NCBI GenBank assembly: GCA_007693395.1
Contig: REDS01000023.1
Location: 1 to 38,365, forward strand
Direction of reading: 5' to 3'
Length of the DNA stretch: 38,365 nucleotides
DNA from: Balneolaceae bacterium
GTDB lineage: Bacteria; Bacteroidota; Rhodothermia; Balneolales; Balneolaceae
The notes below the pieces were generated by a model. The model saw only the letters and a list, made by a program, of their open reading frames with translations. It was not told the origin of the DNA and made no database searches. How positions within the stretch are numbered: the first letter of the stretch is position 1; each line of letters starts with the position of its first letter. The translations under genes were made by a program, and so were the position numbers. Of this stretch, positions 19,054 through 28,224 are shown piece by piece.

Positions 19054-21156
19054 TTACAGTTTTGAGTTATATTTTTTCCCCGTTGCTGAACTTTCAAATT
19101 TTACAGCAAGCAGTGTTACATCATCCTCCGGGTCTGTTGCGGGAGACCAGGAATGTATCAACTTCTTCAGCTCATTAATAATATTCTCAGTACACAAGTC
19201 TGCCGCATTCAGTAAAACATCTTCAATTGGCTTTTCACCAAGCATTTCCCGGTTTTGATTAAAAAGTTCGGGAAGGCCATCGCTCATCATCAGCAAAATA
19301 TCACCACTGCAAAGTTCTGTCTGAACGTTTTGATAGGGATAATCCACACTGCTGCCAAGTGGCAAACCCTTTATGGTAATTTTTTCAACGGATCTGCTTT
19401 TTGAGCGATATAGTAACGCAGGCGGCATTCCTGCTGTTGCAATAGTTAGCCGGTTACCGCTGACTTGGGCAATCATCATCCCCATAAACATCATGCGCAT
19501 GTTCATGTTATATAAACCTTTCGACATGCGTTTAAGCAATGTGCTGCCATCACTTTGATGTACAAGTGAATGAAAATAACTCTTGGCGGCTGCCACCATA
19601 ATTCCTGCTTTCATTCCGTGCCCGGTTGCATCTCCCAGAGCAAGAACAAGTGTTCCGTCAGTATCAACACTGTAATCGTAATAATCACCGCCCACCTCGG
19701 TGGCTGTTTTCATGTACACAGCAATATCGAAACCCGGTAGCTTTGGCATCTCTTTGGGCAGCATAGAAAGCTGAAGAGCCCTGGCTTCCTCAAGTTCGTT
19801 GGTTTTTCTGTCGTTTTCTGCCTGCAGAAGCCTCTTCTCAATTTCCCTCTCTTTTGAAAGCCTCTCCTGCTCTATTCTTTTTTCTGACAAGATTTTTATC
19901 TCATTCAGCCTGGCCTGAAGATTCTTCTGTGTTTGTGCTACATTTCTCGACAAAAAGATCGACATCGACAGTACCAAAGCCCCCGAACCCGCCATGTTTG
20001 CCATTTGAATACTGCCCGAGAGAAAATTAAAATTGATCAAAATAGCATAGATAATAGCTCCAATAAAAATTAGCAGTCCGGTTCCCAGTACCCACGCATG
20101 CTGTCTGTTTTTGTAAAACATCATCAAAAGAGAACGAAGAATTTCAACCACAAATACCAGTACAGCAAGCTCTCTAAGCCACACAAGCTGTTCAGGGAAA
20201 TTCCATATCAGCAGGCTAACCACAATCCCGAACAGAACAAGAGAGTTTGAATAGATTGAGTTGAACATCCTGTCAATACTGTGTGTAAAGCGTACAGCGA
20301 ATGTTAAAACAAGAACTTCACTTACAACCAGCGAACGGATAAAGAACAGCGTTTCCATAGTGTTATCAACCAGCTCTGCCCGATAGTAGAGGTAACTGAA
20401 TATGCCCAGAAATGCCACGAAAATGGCGAAGTACAGATTTCGTTTTTCGCCGGGATAAAAAAGAAAAAGCAGCAGATGAATCAAAGAGAATGCCATAAGC
20501 AAGCCAATGTAGAACATATTACTGCTGGTCCAGTTCGCGAGATAATTGATATTCCGGTGCTGGTGTACCGACCAGTCTCCCAGCAGAAAACGAAAGCCGT
20601 TATAACCCATCAGGCGCCCGGTCAGGGCGTAGTCCGGATTGATGAACCGCACGGCCATTGTCTGGATTTCATCCCCGTTAAACACAATGGGTACAGGCAT
20701 ATTGCTGTTATAACTTCTTACTTCGGTGGGGTCAACAGAAAACTCGCCAAGTTCGTAGATCTTTTCTCCATTCAGGTAGATCTCGGAAGCACCGAGATGG
20801 CGGTCAACAATAAGGGCAATTGGCTTGCCTGAAAGCTCTTCTGCAACCTGAAAATCTTTTCTGAACCACCCTATTCCTTCAAAATCTAAAAAGCTAAGAT
20901 CTGCTTCAATCAAATTGGTGCTGATGGTTATCCAGTCGCTGTCATCATATTGCTGTGCTGCACGTTCCGGATCATCACCCGCTTTAAATTTCCACCGATC
21001 CTGTATAAATATGATGCTCTCTTCATTCAGCATGGCATCAGGCGAAATAATTTCGAGTGCATCCGTTGATTGGAAAAACGAATCCTGAGCTGCCAGTTTG
21101 CCGGCAAACAGTGTTAGTATAACCCCGATAAATACGATTCGAGAGTTTCCGCTCAC
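19054..21156 (-). CDS. 7TMR-DISM-type sensor with SpoIIE PP2C phosphatase output
   Basis: A 700-residue protein with four parts. It has a signal peptide (1-23), an extracytoplasmic jelly-roll ligand-binding-like domain (about 45-195), seven or so transmembrane helices (about 213-403) and a charged coiled coil (about 405-460). The SpoIIE/RsbU-type PP2C domain (about 462-690) has the metal-binding acidic residues in EVGGDYYDY (Asp491), GDATGHGMKAG (Asp509) and the C-terminal DPEDDVTLL. Such phosphatases dephosphorylate STAS anti-anti-sigma proteins in partner-switch pathways. No STAS or RsbW-like kinase gene is in the window, so its partner is unknown. It follows the DUF4097 gene after 11 bases, so they are very likely co-transcribed. 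Confidence 0.9.
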   Translation of the reverse strand: MSGNSRIVFIGVILTLFAGKLAAQDSFFQSTDALEIISPDAMLNEESIIFIQDRWKFKAGDDPERAAQQYDDSDWITISTNLIEADLSFLDFEGIGWFRKDFQVAEELSGKPIALIVDRHLGASEIYLNGEKIYELGEFSVDPTEVRSYNSNMPVPIVFNGDEIQTMAVRFINPDYALTGRLMGYNGFRFLLGDWSVHQHRNINYLANWTSSNMFYIGLLMAFSLIHLLLFLFYPGEKRNLYFAIFVAFLGIFSYLYYRAELVDNTMETLFFIRSLVVSEVLVLTFAVRFTHSIDRMFNSIYSNSLVLFGIVVSLLIWNFPEQLVWLRELAVLVFVVEILRSLLMMFYKNRQHAWVLGTGLLIFIGAIIYAILINFNFLSGSIQMANMAGSGALVLSMSIFLSRNVAQTQKNLQARLNEIKILSEKRIEQERLSKEREIEKRLLQAENDRKTNELEEARALQLSMLPKEMPKLPGFDIAVYMKTATEVGGDYYDYSVDTDGTLVLALGDATGHGMKAGIMVAAAKSYFHSLVHQSDGSTLLKRMSKGLYNMNMRMMFMGMMIAQVSGNRLTIATAGMPPALLYRSKSRSVEKITIKGLPLGSSVDYPYQNVQTELCSGDILLMMSDGLPELFNQNREMLGEKPIEDVLLNAADLCTENIINELKKLIHSWSPATDPEDDVTLLAVKFESSATGKKYNSKL

Positions 21157-21167
21157 AAATGTACCTT

Positions 21168-22157
21168 TTAATATTTTTCTGAAACCCGGATTGTACCAGA
21201 AACCGTAGCCATCTGAACAGGTATATCTCCACCACGAAGAATGATATTTCGTTCATTACGATCCTGGGTTTGTCGTGAGATAGAGGTCTGCTGAACCCCG
21301 CCTAAATCGAACCGAAGTGCTCTTCCCATAATGATGTAGCCGTATTCCTGAGGAATTGCAAGGTGCACATCTCCGCTCACCGTTTCGAGGTAAATACCGC
21401 TGTTTACATCCGTAAAATCTGTGATGATATCACCGCTTGTAGTAGCTGCAGCAAGATCACCACTGAGTTTTTCAACAAAAATATTACCGGATGTTGATCT
21501 TACCCTCACCTCACCTTCGTTGTTGGCAATATTGATATCTCCGGTAACTGTTTTCGCCAAAATGGTTCCCGAAAGGTTTCGAAGATCCAGATTCCCGGTT
21601 GAGGATATCACTCTCACCTCGCCGTTTGAATCACTCACAGAGATATCGCCGTTCTGGTTCTGTAGGAAATGTTTACCATCCGCTCCTTCAAGTAGTATGT
21701 TGCCGTTAATGCTGCGCAGATCGGTGGATGCATCTGCCGGAATCTGTACCACAAAGTTGAACCGGATATCGCCTCTGCGGGATGAACCTCCCCGGCTTCG
21801 ATCCTCGACAGATGCAATGATATTATTGCCTCTCTTCTGAAGAATGATTCTGAAGTTATCGAGATTTCTGGTACCCGACCATAATGAAAAACTACGCTCT
21901 ACAAAAAGATCAACCTGAACACCGTTTATCGCGGCATTCTGAAAAACTTCGATATTTCCGTTGATGGTTTTTACAGTTACGTTTGGGGAGCTTTCAGTCG
22001 TAAAAAATTCCGACCTGTACGGCTCTGATGTTGCACTCTCTGTGGCCGGCAAAATGATATTCACCGAAGCTTGCCTTGCATCAGCACTACCGAACCAGAG
22101 AAGTGAAATTGCGAAAATCTGTGTGAGCTTTTTGATGTGCCTATTCACAACGTTCAT
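21168..22157 (-). CDS. DUF4097-type adhesin-like beta-helix protein, exported
   Basis: About 330 residues with an N-terminal signal peptide and a body of short repeated strands such as VRSTSGNIFVEKLSGDLAAATTSGDI, spaced about every 20 residues, the pattern of the DUF4097 putative adhesin family with a right-handed beta-helix. Proteins of this family are often encoded near extracytoplasmic sigma/anti-sigma or envelope-stress genes in Bacteroidota; their function is not settled. I chose the ATG at 22157 over the TTG two codons upstream. It heads the likely operon with the SpoIIE phosphatase. A 10-bp inverted repeat lies in its leader. Confidence 0.82.
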   Translation of the reverse strand: MNVVNRHIKKLTQIFAISLLWFGSADARQASVNIILPATESATSEPYRSEFFTTESSPNVTVKTINGNIEVFQNAAINGVQVDLFVERSFSLWSGTRNLDNFRIILQKRGNNIIASVEDRSRGGSSRRGDIRFNFVVQIPADASTDLRSINGNILLEGADGKHFLQNQNGDISVSDSNGEVRVISSTGNLDLRNLSGTILAKTVTGDINIANNEGEVRVRSTSGNIFVEKLSGDLAAATTSGDIITDFTDVNSGIYLETVSGDVHLAIPQEYGYIIMGRALRFDLGGVQQTSISRQTQDRNERNIILRGGDIPVQMATVSGTIRVSEKY

Positions 22158-22163
22158 ATGCAA

Positions 22164-22230
22164 AATAGTTGATGATATACGTATTCAATTATGTAAGAAG
22201 CAAAAATAACATATGCTGCAATCAACTATT
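22164..22230 (-). repeat. 10-bp inverted repeat in the DUF4097 gene leader
   Basis: AATAGTTGAT (22164-22173) and ATCAACTATT (22221-22230) are perfect inverted copies with 47 bases between. The near arm ends 6 bases before the chosen ATG, so this could be a pair of operator half-sites or an RNA stem next to the ribosome site. Confidence 0.5.
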
Positions 22231-22310
22231 CGTACGCCCATATCCGCCGGAAGTTGCAAACCATCCGAATCAATCTAGGTGCCATCAAACTTTCACAAAG
22301 ATCTCAGGCT

Positions 22311-23108
22311 TTACGGATTGATGTGAGCAACGATTCTCAGTGGTGCGCCGCTTCCCTCTTTTATTTTCATAGGGAGAGCAACTACATAAGCGCCAAGTGG
22401 AGGCAGTAAATGAAGGTTTGCTACATTTTCAAAACCTGGAATGTTTTGTTCGAACAGAATCTGATGACTTTCAAAAAGCTGAGACTGCCCATAATCAAGC
22501 GATGGGGTATCTAACCCAACTGCTTTAATAGTTCGGTTCTCAACAAGCCATGTTGCAGTTTCCGGATGAATTCCTGGAAAACTCAGTTCGGCAACGCCTT
22601 CCTCCCCTCTTTTGGCAGTTCCGAGATACTGTTCAGCATCCGGCCAGTATGCTCCCATGCCTGTGAAAAATAACAGAATGGTTCCATCGGCAATCTCTCC
22701 ATGTTCAGACTCCCAGTTTTCTATATCGGATATTTTAATTTCATAATCCCTGTTTTCAGTAACCTGTGCGGTAACATCAATTACAGCTGCCCTTCCGGTA
22801 AGCTGATCTAAACTCAATTGGTCCACTGTTTTTCTATTTTCATAGAAATGAATCGGGGCATCAAGATGTGTACCGCCATGCTCAGCGGTGCAGAATTCAA
22901 AAGATTCGTAATAAAATCCACCGTCAGTAATCCCTACAAAGACGGTATCAATCTTAAATGTGCTGGATGTGGGCCAGAAAAGTGTTTCGTCGGAATATTC
23001 ATGTGTTAAGTCAACCCAGGTGCCATCTTCCCACTCAAATGATGTATCGTTTGAGCAGGAGAGAAACAGTATACTTAGAATGAGAAGCAGCGGTATTTTT
23101 TTAGTCAT
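22311..23108 (-). CDS. Cyclase-family (kynurenine formamidase-like) hydrolase lipoprotein
   Basis: About 265 residues with a lipoprotein signal (PLLLILSILFLSCSND, Cys about 19) and a cyclase/formamidase-like fold. The metal-binding signature HGGTHLDAPIHF is intact, and WVDLTHEYSDETLFWP is the usual start of the family. Characterised members are metal-dependent hydrolases such as arylformamidase, but many have unknown substrates, and the export signal argues against a role in cytosolic tryptophan breakdown. I prefer the ATG at 23108; a GTG at 23129 would add 7 residues before the signal peptide. The neighbours (channel and DUF4097 genes) do not reveal the substrate. Confidence 0.88.
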   Translation of the reverse strand: MTKKIPLLLILSILFLSCSNDTSFEWEDGTWVDLTHEYSDETLFWPTSSTFKIDTVFVGITDGGFYYESFEFCTAEHGGTHLDAPIHFYENRKTVDQLSLDQLTGRAAVIDVTAQVTENRDYEIKISDIENWESEHGEIADGTILLFFTGMGAYWPDAEQYLGTAKRGEEGVAELSFPGIHPETATWLVENRTIKAVGLDTPSLDYGQSQLFESHQILFEQNIPGFENVANLHLLPPLGAYVVALPMKIKEGSGAPLRIVAHINP

Positions 23109-23164
23109 ACTTGGTTGAATTTGATGCACCTCAGAAATAAATCATTATCCGCTTAAACAACAAA

Positions 23165-24433
23165 TCAATTATGATGATTTAAACCCTGCTGAAAATCAAA
23201 ACCTGACGGCTGCTGGAATATTCGCAATCCAAATTCCGGTGCCACAGCAATTAAATGGTCAAAAATATCTGCCTGAATCGCTTCATATTCTGCCCAAGCA
23301 ATGGTGTCGGTAAACAGATAAACTTGAAGCGGAAGCCCTCGTTCAGTGGGTTCGAGCTGGCGTACCAGCATCAAAAGATTTTTATTTGACCGGGGGTGCT
23401 TTTTCAGATATTCAATTATGTAGGCTCGATAGGTACCGATGTTTGTCAGCCAGCGTCCATTGGTCAGCGTAGAGCGGCTGTCTTTAAGATGCTTGATGTT
23501 GTACGTATTTACATCATCCATCTTTTTTGAAATGTAATCTTGCAGCAGGTGAGATGTGCGTAATCGCTCAATCTCATTCCAGGATAGAAACCGTATACTC
23601 GATATATCGATATTAAGAGAACGCATAATTCTCCTTCCGCCCGATTCCTGCATGCCCCTCCAGTTTCTGAAACTGTGATCCAAAAATTTATGGGTGGGAA
23701 TTACGGTGATGGTTTTATCCCAGTTCTGCACTCGAACGGTGTTCAGGGCTATATCAATCACATCACCATCTGCACCGAAGTTGGGCATCTCAATCCAGTC
23801 TCCCACACGGATCAGATCGTTATTGGTAAGCTGAACACTTGCTACCAATGAAAGCAGTGTATCCCTGAAAAGCAGCAGTATAATGGCCATAATGGCACCA
23901 ATACCGCTCAGAAAGAACCAAGGGGATTTATCCGCCAGACTGGAGATGATAAAAAAACCGGCAAGCACATAAATCACAACTTTACCGAGCTGTATGTAAC
24001 TCTTGATTGGTGTTTTATTCTCCTGAGGCCTCATCAAATAGAGTGTGTGGACTGATGAGAGAAATGCATCGAACACCCTGGCGCCAACCAAAATCATTGT
24101 TGCAGCTGCAATTCGAATTACAAACTCCGTGAGCATGGAGTGCATTTCGGGGAAAAGGCCAAGCCCGTTATAAATAATCTGCAACGGCACGATGAAGAGT
24201 GCACGCTGCGGCAGCTTATGCTTCAATATTACCGCATACCATTCGGTAGTGGTTTTTTCATCAAGCTTGTGGAGCAGTTTGATAATCCAGTAGCGAATTA
24301 TCAGGTGTATTACACCACTTATGAGGAAAATAACAGCCAGTGCAATACCCTCCTGTGCGTAAGGAGTTTGCATTTCGCGGGGCAGAAAACCAACAAGGTT
24401 TTCCAGTAACTGATTTTGCAGGAAGTACATCAT
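23165..24433 (-). CDS. MscS-family mechanosensitive channel, YbdG-like
   Basis: A 422-residue membrane protein with about five N-terminal hydrophobic helices and the MscS beta domain: LTNNDLIRVGDWIEMPNFGADGDVIDIALNTVRVQNWD. The C-terminal half closely resembles E. coli YbdG in memory: INDIS-type text, TNIGTYRAYIIEYLKKHPR, LVRQLEPTERGLPLQVYLF and WAEYEAIQADIFDHLIAVAPEFGLR. YbdG opens under tension and protects cells in osmotic downshock. The start is ATG at 24433, with a second ATG one codon on. A terminator-like hairpin sits only 16 bases upstream of the start. Confidence 0.92.
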   Translation of the reverse strand: MMYFLQNQLLENLVGFLPREMQTPYAQEGIALAVIFLISGVIHLIIRYWIIKLLHKLDEKTTTEWYAVILKHKLPQRALFIVPLQIIYNGLGLFPEMHSMLTEFVIRIAAATMILVGARVFDAFLSSVHTLYLMRPQENKTPIKSYIQLGKVVIYVLAGFFIISSLADKSPWFFLSGIGAIMAIILLLFRDTLLSLVASVQLTNNDLIRVGDWIEMPNFGADGDVIDIALNTVRVQNWDKTITVIPTHKFLDHSFRNWRGMQESGGRRIMRSLNIDISSIRFLSWNEIERLRTSHLLQDYISKKMDDVNTYNIKHLKDSRSTLTNGRWLTNIGTYRAYIIEYLKKHPRSNKNLLMLVRQLEPTERGLPLQVYLFTDTIAWAEYEAIQADIFDHLIAVAPEFGLRIFQQPSGFDFQQGLNHHN

Positions 24434-24440
24434 ACTGATT

Positions 24441-24480
24441 AAGAAAAGACCTCACGCTCTATGGGTGAGGCTAAGATTTT
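24441..24480 (-). terminator. Terminator-like hairpin between the unknown lipoprotein gene and the mscS-like gene
   Basis: CCTCAC (24450-24455) and GTGAGG (24465-24470) form a 6-bp stem. On the minus strand it is followed by TCTTTTCTTAAT, and on the plus strand by CTAAGATTTTATTT. It would end the upstream lipoprotein transcript, or act as a leader attenuator for the channel gene. Confidence 0.5.
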
Positions 24481-24555
24481 ATTTATAAATTCCCTTTATA
24501 ATTTATATACAAGTTCATCCTATTTCTTGTGACTGAAAAGCTATTTCTGATCGTC

Positions 24556-26007
24556 TTATTCCAAGAAACTCTCGAGCAGATCTATATGATGAAACTTAAC
24601 ATCGTATAACTTACGGCTTCTTTCAGAAACTTCATCGGAAACATTACCCCAATCTGAAGCACGCTCAAATGCAGAACCTTTTCTGTAGATATTACCTGCG
24701 GTTGTAATAAACATCCCGGCTGTTGATACCCGCAATGTTTCGTCTATAACCGAGCCATCCTGATAACTCACTGTACTTACCAATCTGTTTTGTGAATTTA
24801 TGTGATATTCGAGAGCTCCAAGAAGAGCATTATCTGAGAGCTCACCAACTACATCAAATAAATCCTCTCTCGAATTGGTTATAAACATTGCAGTTGCTTC
24901 TCTCTCGCGGTCAAATGAGTAACCACCACCAATGTGATTGAGGAACTGGTACCAGTCATACAGATCTACCTCATCAGATGCAGCAACTGCACCGTTTTCT
25001 GTGAATTCAATAGCTGAAGGTAACCCCCACGGTTTTGCGAGGTCAACCACCGCTTCAAACATCGCAGTTGTTCGCTCAAAAATAGTTCGTGAAAGGTTGC
25101 GGTCATCTTCATCGCCAAACATGTAGAGCATGTCATACATCGCTTTTTTGCCTCTTATCATGGCACCCACTGCATCAAGGTTCCAAGTTGTTCCATCACC
25201 AAAATCGTAGATAGAGAGCCTTTCATCCCACGCATGATCCATGAATTCAGCAATAGATCGGTACATGCCCGTCATCTCTTCGATGCTATAATCGAGCCAG
25301 GCCTCAAGTGCAGATTCCATCATTAAGCCCATATTATCTTCACCGGCCGGTTTTGCCCAAATAATCCATGCATATGCGTGGCCATGCACACCACCGAGGC
25401 CATAGCTCATACTTTTATGATCTGCGGAACCATCATTGTTTCGAAATGCACCATCTGTGAACACCTCTCTGAACAGATAACGTCCCGGCATAACCATGTA
25501 ATTGGATACTTCACGTGATAGGCGTTCAAACAAAATCTGGTCATTAAAACGATCTCCCCTATGATGCATATGATAGGAGTAAACGAGGTGAGGATAGATT
25601 GAAAGGTCAGCCACACCCGATGGTTCAAAATCATCTTTCATGCTGTGATACGAATAAAACTTCCCGTGTTCGTGAAAAAACAGATCGATCTCACGCACCA
25701 AATCGAGCCAAACCTCCGCCCGATGGTTCATCATGTCAGGATACAGATCCGGTTTATAGTTCTCAGCGGCATACTCTGATGGCCTTGAATTACCGGCAAT
25801 CATAAATACTGCATGTAATAAATTGCTGTAGTCGTTCACAAAGAGTTTATCATCCGGAAAAACCGGGTCGCCATTTTCGGCAATAGCATAAGGAATCAAA
25901 ACACCCGGGCCGGCAGGCTTTTCCGTAGTTGGTTCTTCTGCTGCGCACCCTGCTGCCAATAGAATCAATGTGATAAACGTGGTAAGTAGAGTAGAGAGGT
26001 TCCTCAT
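24556..26007 (-). CDS. Lipoprotein of unknown function, possibly an alpha-toroid fold
   Basis: A 483-residue protein that I do not recognise. It has a lipoprotein signal peptide (LILLAAGCAAEEP, Cys about 21). The mature part is acidic and rich in Trp, Tyr, His and helices, for example YPHLVYSYHMHHRGDRFND, GLGGVHGHAYAWIIWAKPAG and YDWYQFLNHIGGGYSFDRE. Several segments look like successive helix hairpins with aromatic and His or Asp residues, as in (alpha/alpha)-toroid sugar-active proteins, but no specific family or catalytic pair can be named. It is flanked by minus-strand genes on both sides, with a 321-base gap to uup and a hairpin after its stop, so it is probably a single-gene unit. Confidence 0.8.
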   Translation of the reverse strand: MRNLSTLLTTFITLILLAAGCAAEEPTTEKPAGPGVLIPYAIAENGDPVFPDDKLFVNDYSNLLHAVFMIAGNSRPSEYAAENYKPDLYPDMMNHRAEVWLDLVREIDLFFHEHGKFYSYHSMKDDFEPSGVADLSIYPHLVYSYHMHHRGDRFNDQILFERLSREVSNYMVMPGRYLFREVFTDGAFRNNDGSADHKSMSYGLGGVHGHAYAWIIWAKPAGEDNMGLMMESALEAWLDYSIEEMTGMYRSIAEFMDHAWDERLSIYDFGDGTTWNLDAVGAMIRGKKAMYDMLYMFGDEDDRNLSRTIFERTTAMFEAVVDLAKPWGLPSAIEFTENGAVAASDEVDLYDWYQFLNHIGGGYSFDREREATAMFITNSREDLFDVVGELSDNALLGALEYHINSQNRLVSTVSYQDGSVIDETLRVSTAGMFITTAGNIYRKGSAFERASDWGNVSDEVSERSRKLYDVKFHHIDLLESFLE

Positions 26008-26328
26008 TTTGAGCTGTTTTAATTATTAAATCTGATTTGATTGTGTCTATCAAAAACAATTTACCCGAAAATTCACACATAAACTTAACTATGATCGGAT
26101 GATTCTTGAGGTAGAAGAGCGACTTTACACTTCAGGAAGGGCATTTGTTTAATGTAACTTTAGATAACATACTACAGACATCATTATACAAACAAATCTC
26201 TTTTATAAAGTATAAGTAATGTTAGGTTAATATGAGTTTTTCAGAAGTTTATATAGCATCTATATGCTCTTAATAACACGCTAATAAAAGTCGGTAAACA
26301 GGCTTAGCATTACTTAAAATCCGATATC
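26008..26328. other. 321-base AT-rich gap with nested inverted repeats
   Basis: No open reading frame of note. It holds the upstream region of the unknown lipoprotein gene and the downstream end of uup. An inverted repeat lies at 26213-26224 and 26305-26316 (TAAGTAATGTTA / TAGCATTACTTA, one G-T pair), with a smaller AGCAT-CTAT-ATGCT hairpin (26255-26268) near its centre. No clear T-run. Confidence 0.5.
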
Positions 26329-28224
26329 TTATTCCCTTTCTGCAAGTTCAAGCCAGCGAAGTGTTGCTGCATCAAGCTCATCTTCTGTTTGCTGATATTC
26401 AGCAGCTTTTTCCTGAAGTGCTTCATAACCAAGTTCACCGCTATTCATTTCGCTCTCTATTTCTGTTTTCTTTTCTTCCAGCTTTGCTATCTCTTTTTCA
26501 AGTTTAGAAAGCTCTTTTTTTTCTGAAAATGAGAGCTTTTTTACAGCCGGTTCTTCTCTATTCTCCACTGGTTTTGATTTTGAGGATTTTGCCTCAGATT
26601 TTTGCTCTCTTTTTGACTGTTGCTCCTGCTCAATTTTCATTTCACGGTATTCAGTATAGGTGCCGTGATGATCAAGTATCTCACCCTCCCCTTCAAAAAC
26701 AAAGTAGTGATCCACAAGCTTGTCCATGAAGAACCGATCGTGAGATACAATAATCAGGCATCCCCCAAAACCTTCAAGAAATGCTTCCAGTTTTTGCAGG
26801 GTAAGCAGATCGAGATCGTTTGTTGGCTCATCCAGAATCATGAAGTTGGGATTTTTCATAAGGGTCATCATCAGCCCTAGCCGTCTTTTCTCACCTCCGC
26901 TCAATTTCTCTGCCGGTGTGTACTGCATTTCGGGGCTAAACATAAAATGTTCAAGAAATTGTGACGCAGATATTTTACTTCCGTCTGCCAGTTCAATCAC
27001 CGGGGCAATCTCTTTAATTATATCAATTACCCGCATGCCTTCATCAATGGAAATTCCCTGCTGGCGATAATGGCCAAATACAATCGTTTCTCCCGTGATA
27101 ATTTCCCCGGAATCCACAGGCACTTCGCCGGTAAGGATATTGAGAAATGTACTTTTACCCGCACCATTTTTTCCGATAATGCCGATTCTCTCCCCTCGAT
27201 TAAATGAGTAACTGAAATCGTCAAGTATTACCAAATCATCAAATTTCTTATGCAGCTGTTTCACCTGTAAAACCTGCTTGCCCATTCGGCTCATGGAGGT
27301 TTCGAGACGCAGTTCACTATCCTGGCTTACATCCTGAACTTTTTTCTTCGTCTCATGGAATGCCTTAATACGGCTTTTTGATTTTGTAGTTCTCGCTTTA
27401 GGCCCTCTGCGCATCCACTCCAGCTCTTGTTTATAAAGCTGACCCGCCTTGGCGAGTTCTGTCTGCCGTATGGATTCTCTCTCAGCTCTTTTTTCCAGAT
27501 AGTACTGGTAGTTACCTTTATGATGAAACAGTTCACCATCGTTCATCTCAATGATATGCGTACAGACCCTGTCGAGGAAATATCTGTCGTGCGTTACCAT
27601 TAACAGTGTAGTTGTGGATTTTTCGAGATAGGCCTCCAGCCATTCAATCATCTCAACATCCAGGTGGTTGGTGGGTTCATCAAGAATTAACAAATCGGGA
27701 TCATCGAGTAATACAAAAGCCAGAGCCACCCGTTTTCGCTCACCACCTGAGAGTGTAGAGATAGCCTGATTAAGATTGTGAATATTAAGCACCCCCAGAA
27801 TCTGCTCCATTCTCTGTTCGTAACCCCAGGCATTTGCAGCATCCATTTTAGCTGTAGCTTTTTCGAATGCGGCAGCCGTTTCATCGTTGTAATTTTCGGC
27901 CTGAGCGTTTGCGGCTTCTTCGTAGGCTTGTACAATTCTGCCCATTTCTGAATTACCTTGCGAAATAAACTGATGGATGGTGAGATTCTCATCAAGTTCA
28001 GGTTCCTGTGCTAAATATCCGATCTGTACGCCATTTCGAATCATTACTTCACCGGAGTCGGCCGTCTCCTCACCTGCCAAAATCTTCAACAATGTGGATT
28101 TTCCCGTTCCATTTTCGGCAATCAATGCGGTTTTTTCGCCTTTGGATATACCGAAAGTGATATTTTCAAATAGCGGTTTTATACCAAAACTTTTGGAGAG
28201 AGAGTCTGTAGAAAGATAGGTCAT
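26329..28224 (-). CDS. uup: ABC-F subfamily ATPase, Uup-like
   Basis: A 631-residue soluble protein with two ABC cassettes and no membrane segments. The first has the Walker A GENGTGKST (about 38-46) and signature LSGGERKRVAL; the second has GKNGAGKST (about 349) and LSGGEKRRLGLM. The linker (about 240-300) is the charged P-site tRNA interaction region of ABC-F proteins. The C-terminal region (about 535-631) is a Lys/Glu-rich coiled coil, as in Uup. ABC-F factors act on ribosomes, and Uup also affects DNA transposon excision in E. coli. A resistance-type ABC-F is less likely given the coiled-coil tail. The start is an ATG, with a small hairpin 30 bases upstream. Confidence 0.92.
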   Translation of the reverse strand: MTYLSTDSLSKSFGIKPLFENITFGISKGEKTALIAENGTGKSTLLKILAGEETADSGEVMIRNGVQIGYLAQEPELDENLTIHQFISQGNSEMGRIVQAYEEAANAQAENYNDETAAAFEKATAKMDAANAWGYEQRMEQILGVLNIHNLNQAISTLSGGERKRVALAFVLLDDPDLLILDEPTNHLDVEMIEWLEAYLEKSTTTLLMVTHDRYFLDRVCTHIIEMNDGELFHHKGNYQYYLEKRAERESIRQTELAKAGQLYKQELEWMRRGPKARTTKSKSRIKAFHETKKKVQDVSQDSELRLETSMSRMGKQVLQVKQLHKKFDDLVILDDFSYSFNRGERIGIIGKNGAGKSTFLNILTGEVPVDSGEIITGETIVFGHYRQQGISIDEGMRVIDIIKEIAPVIELADGSKISASQFLEHFMFSPEMQYTPAEKLSGGEKRRLGLMMTLMKNPNFMILDEPTNDLDLLTLQKLEAFLEGFGGCLIIVSHDRFFMDKLVDHYFVFEGEGEILDHHGTYTEYREMKIEQEQQSKREQKSEAKSSKSKPVENREEPAVKKLSFSEKKELSKLEKEIAKLEEKKTEIESEMNSGELGYEALQEKAAEYQQTEDELDAATLRWLELAERE

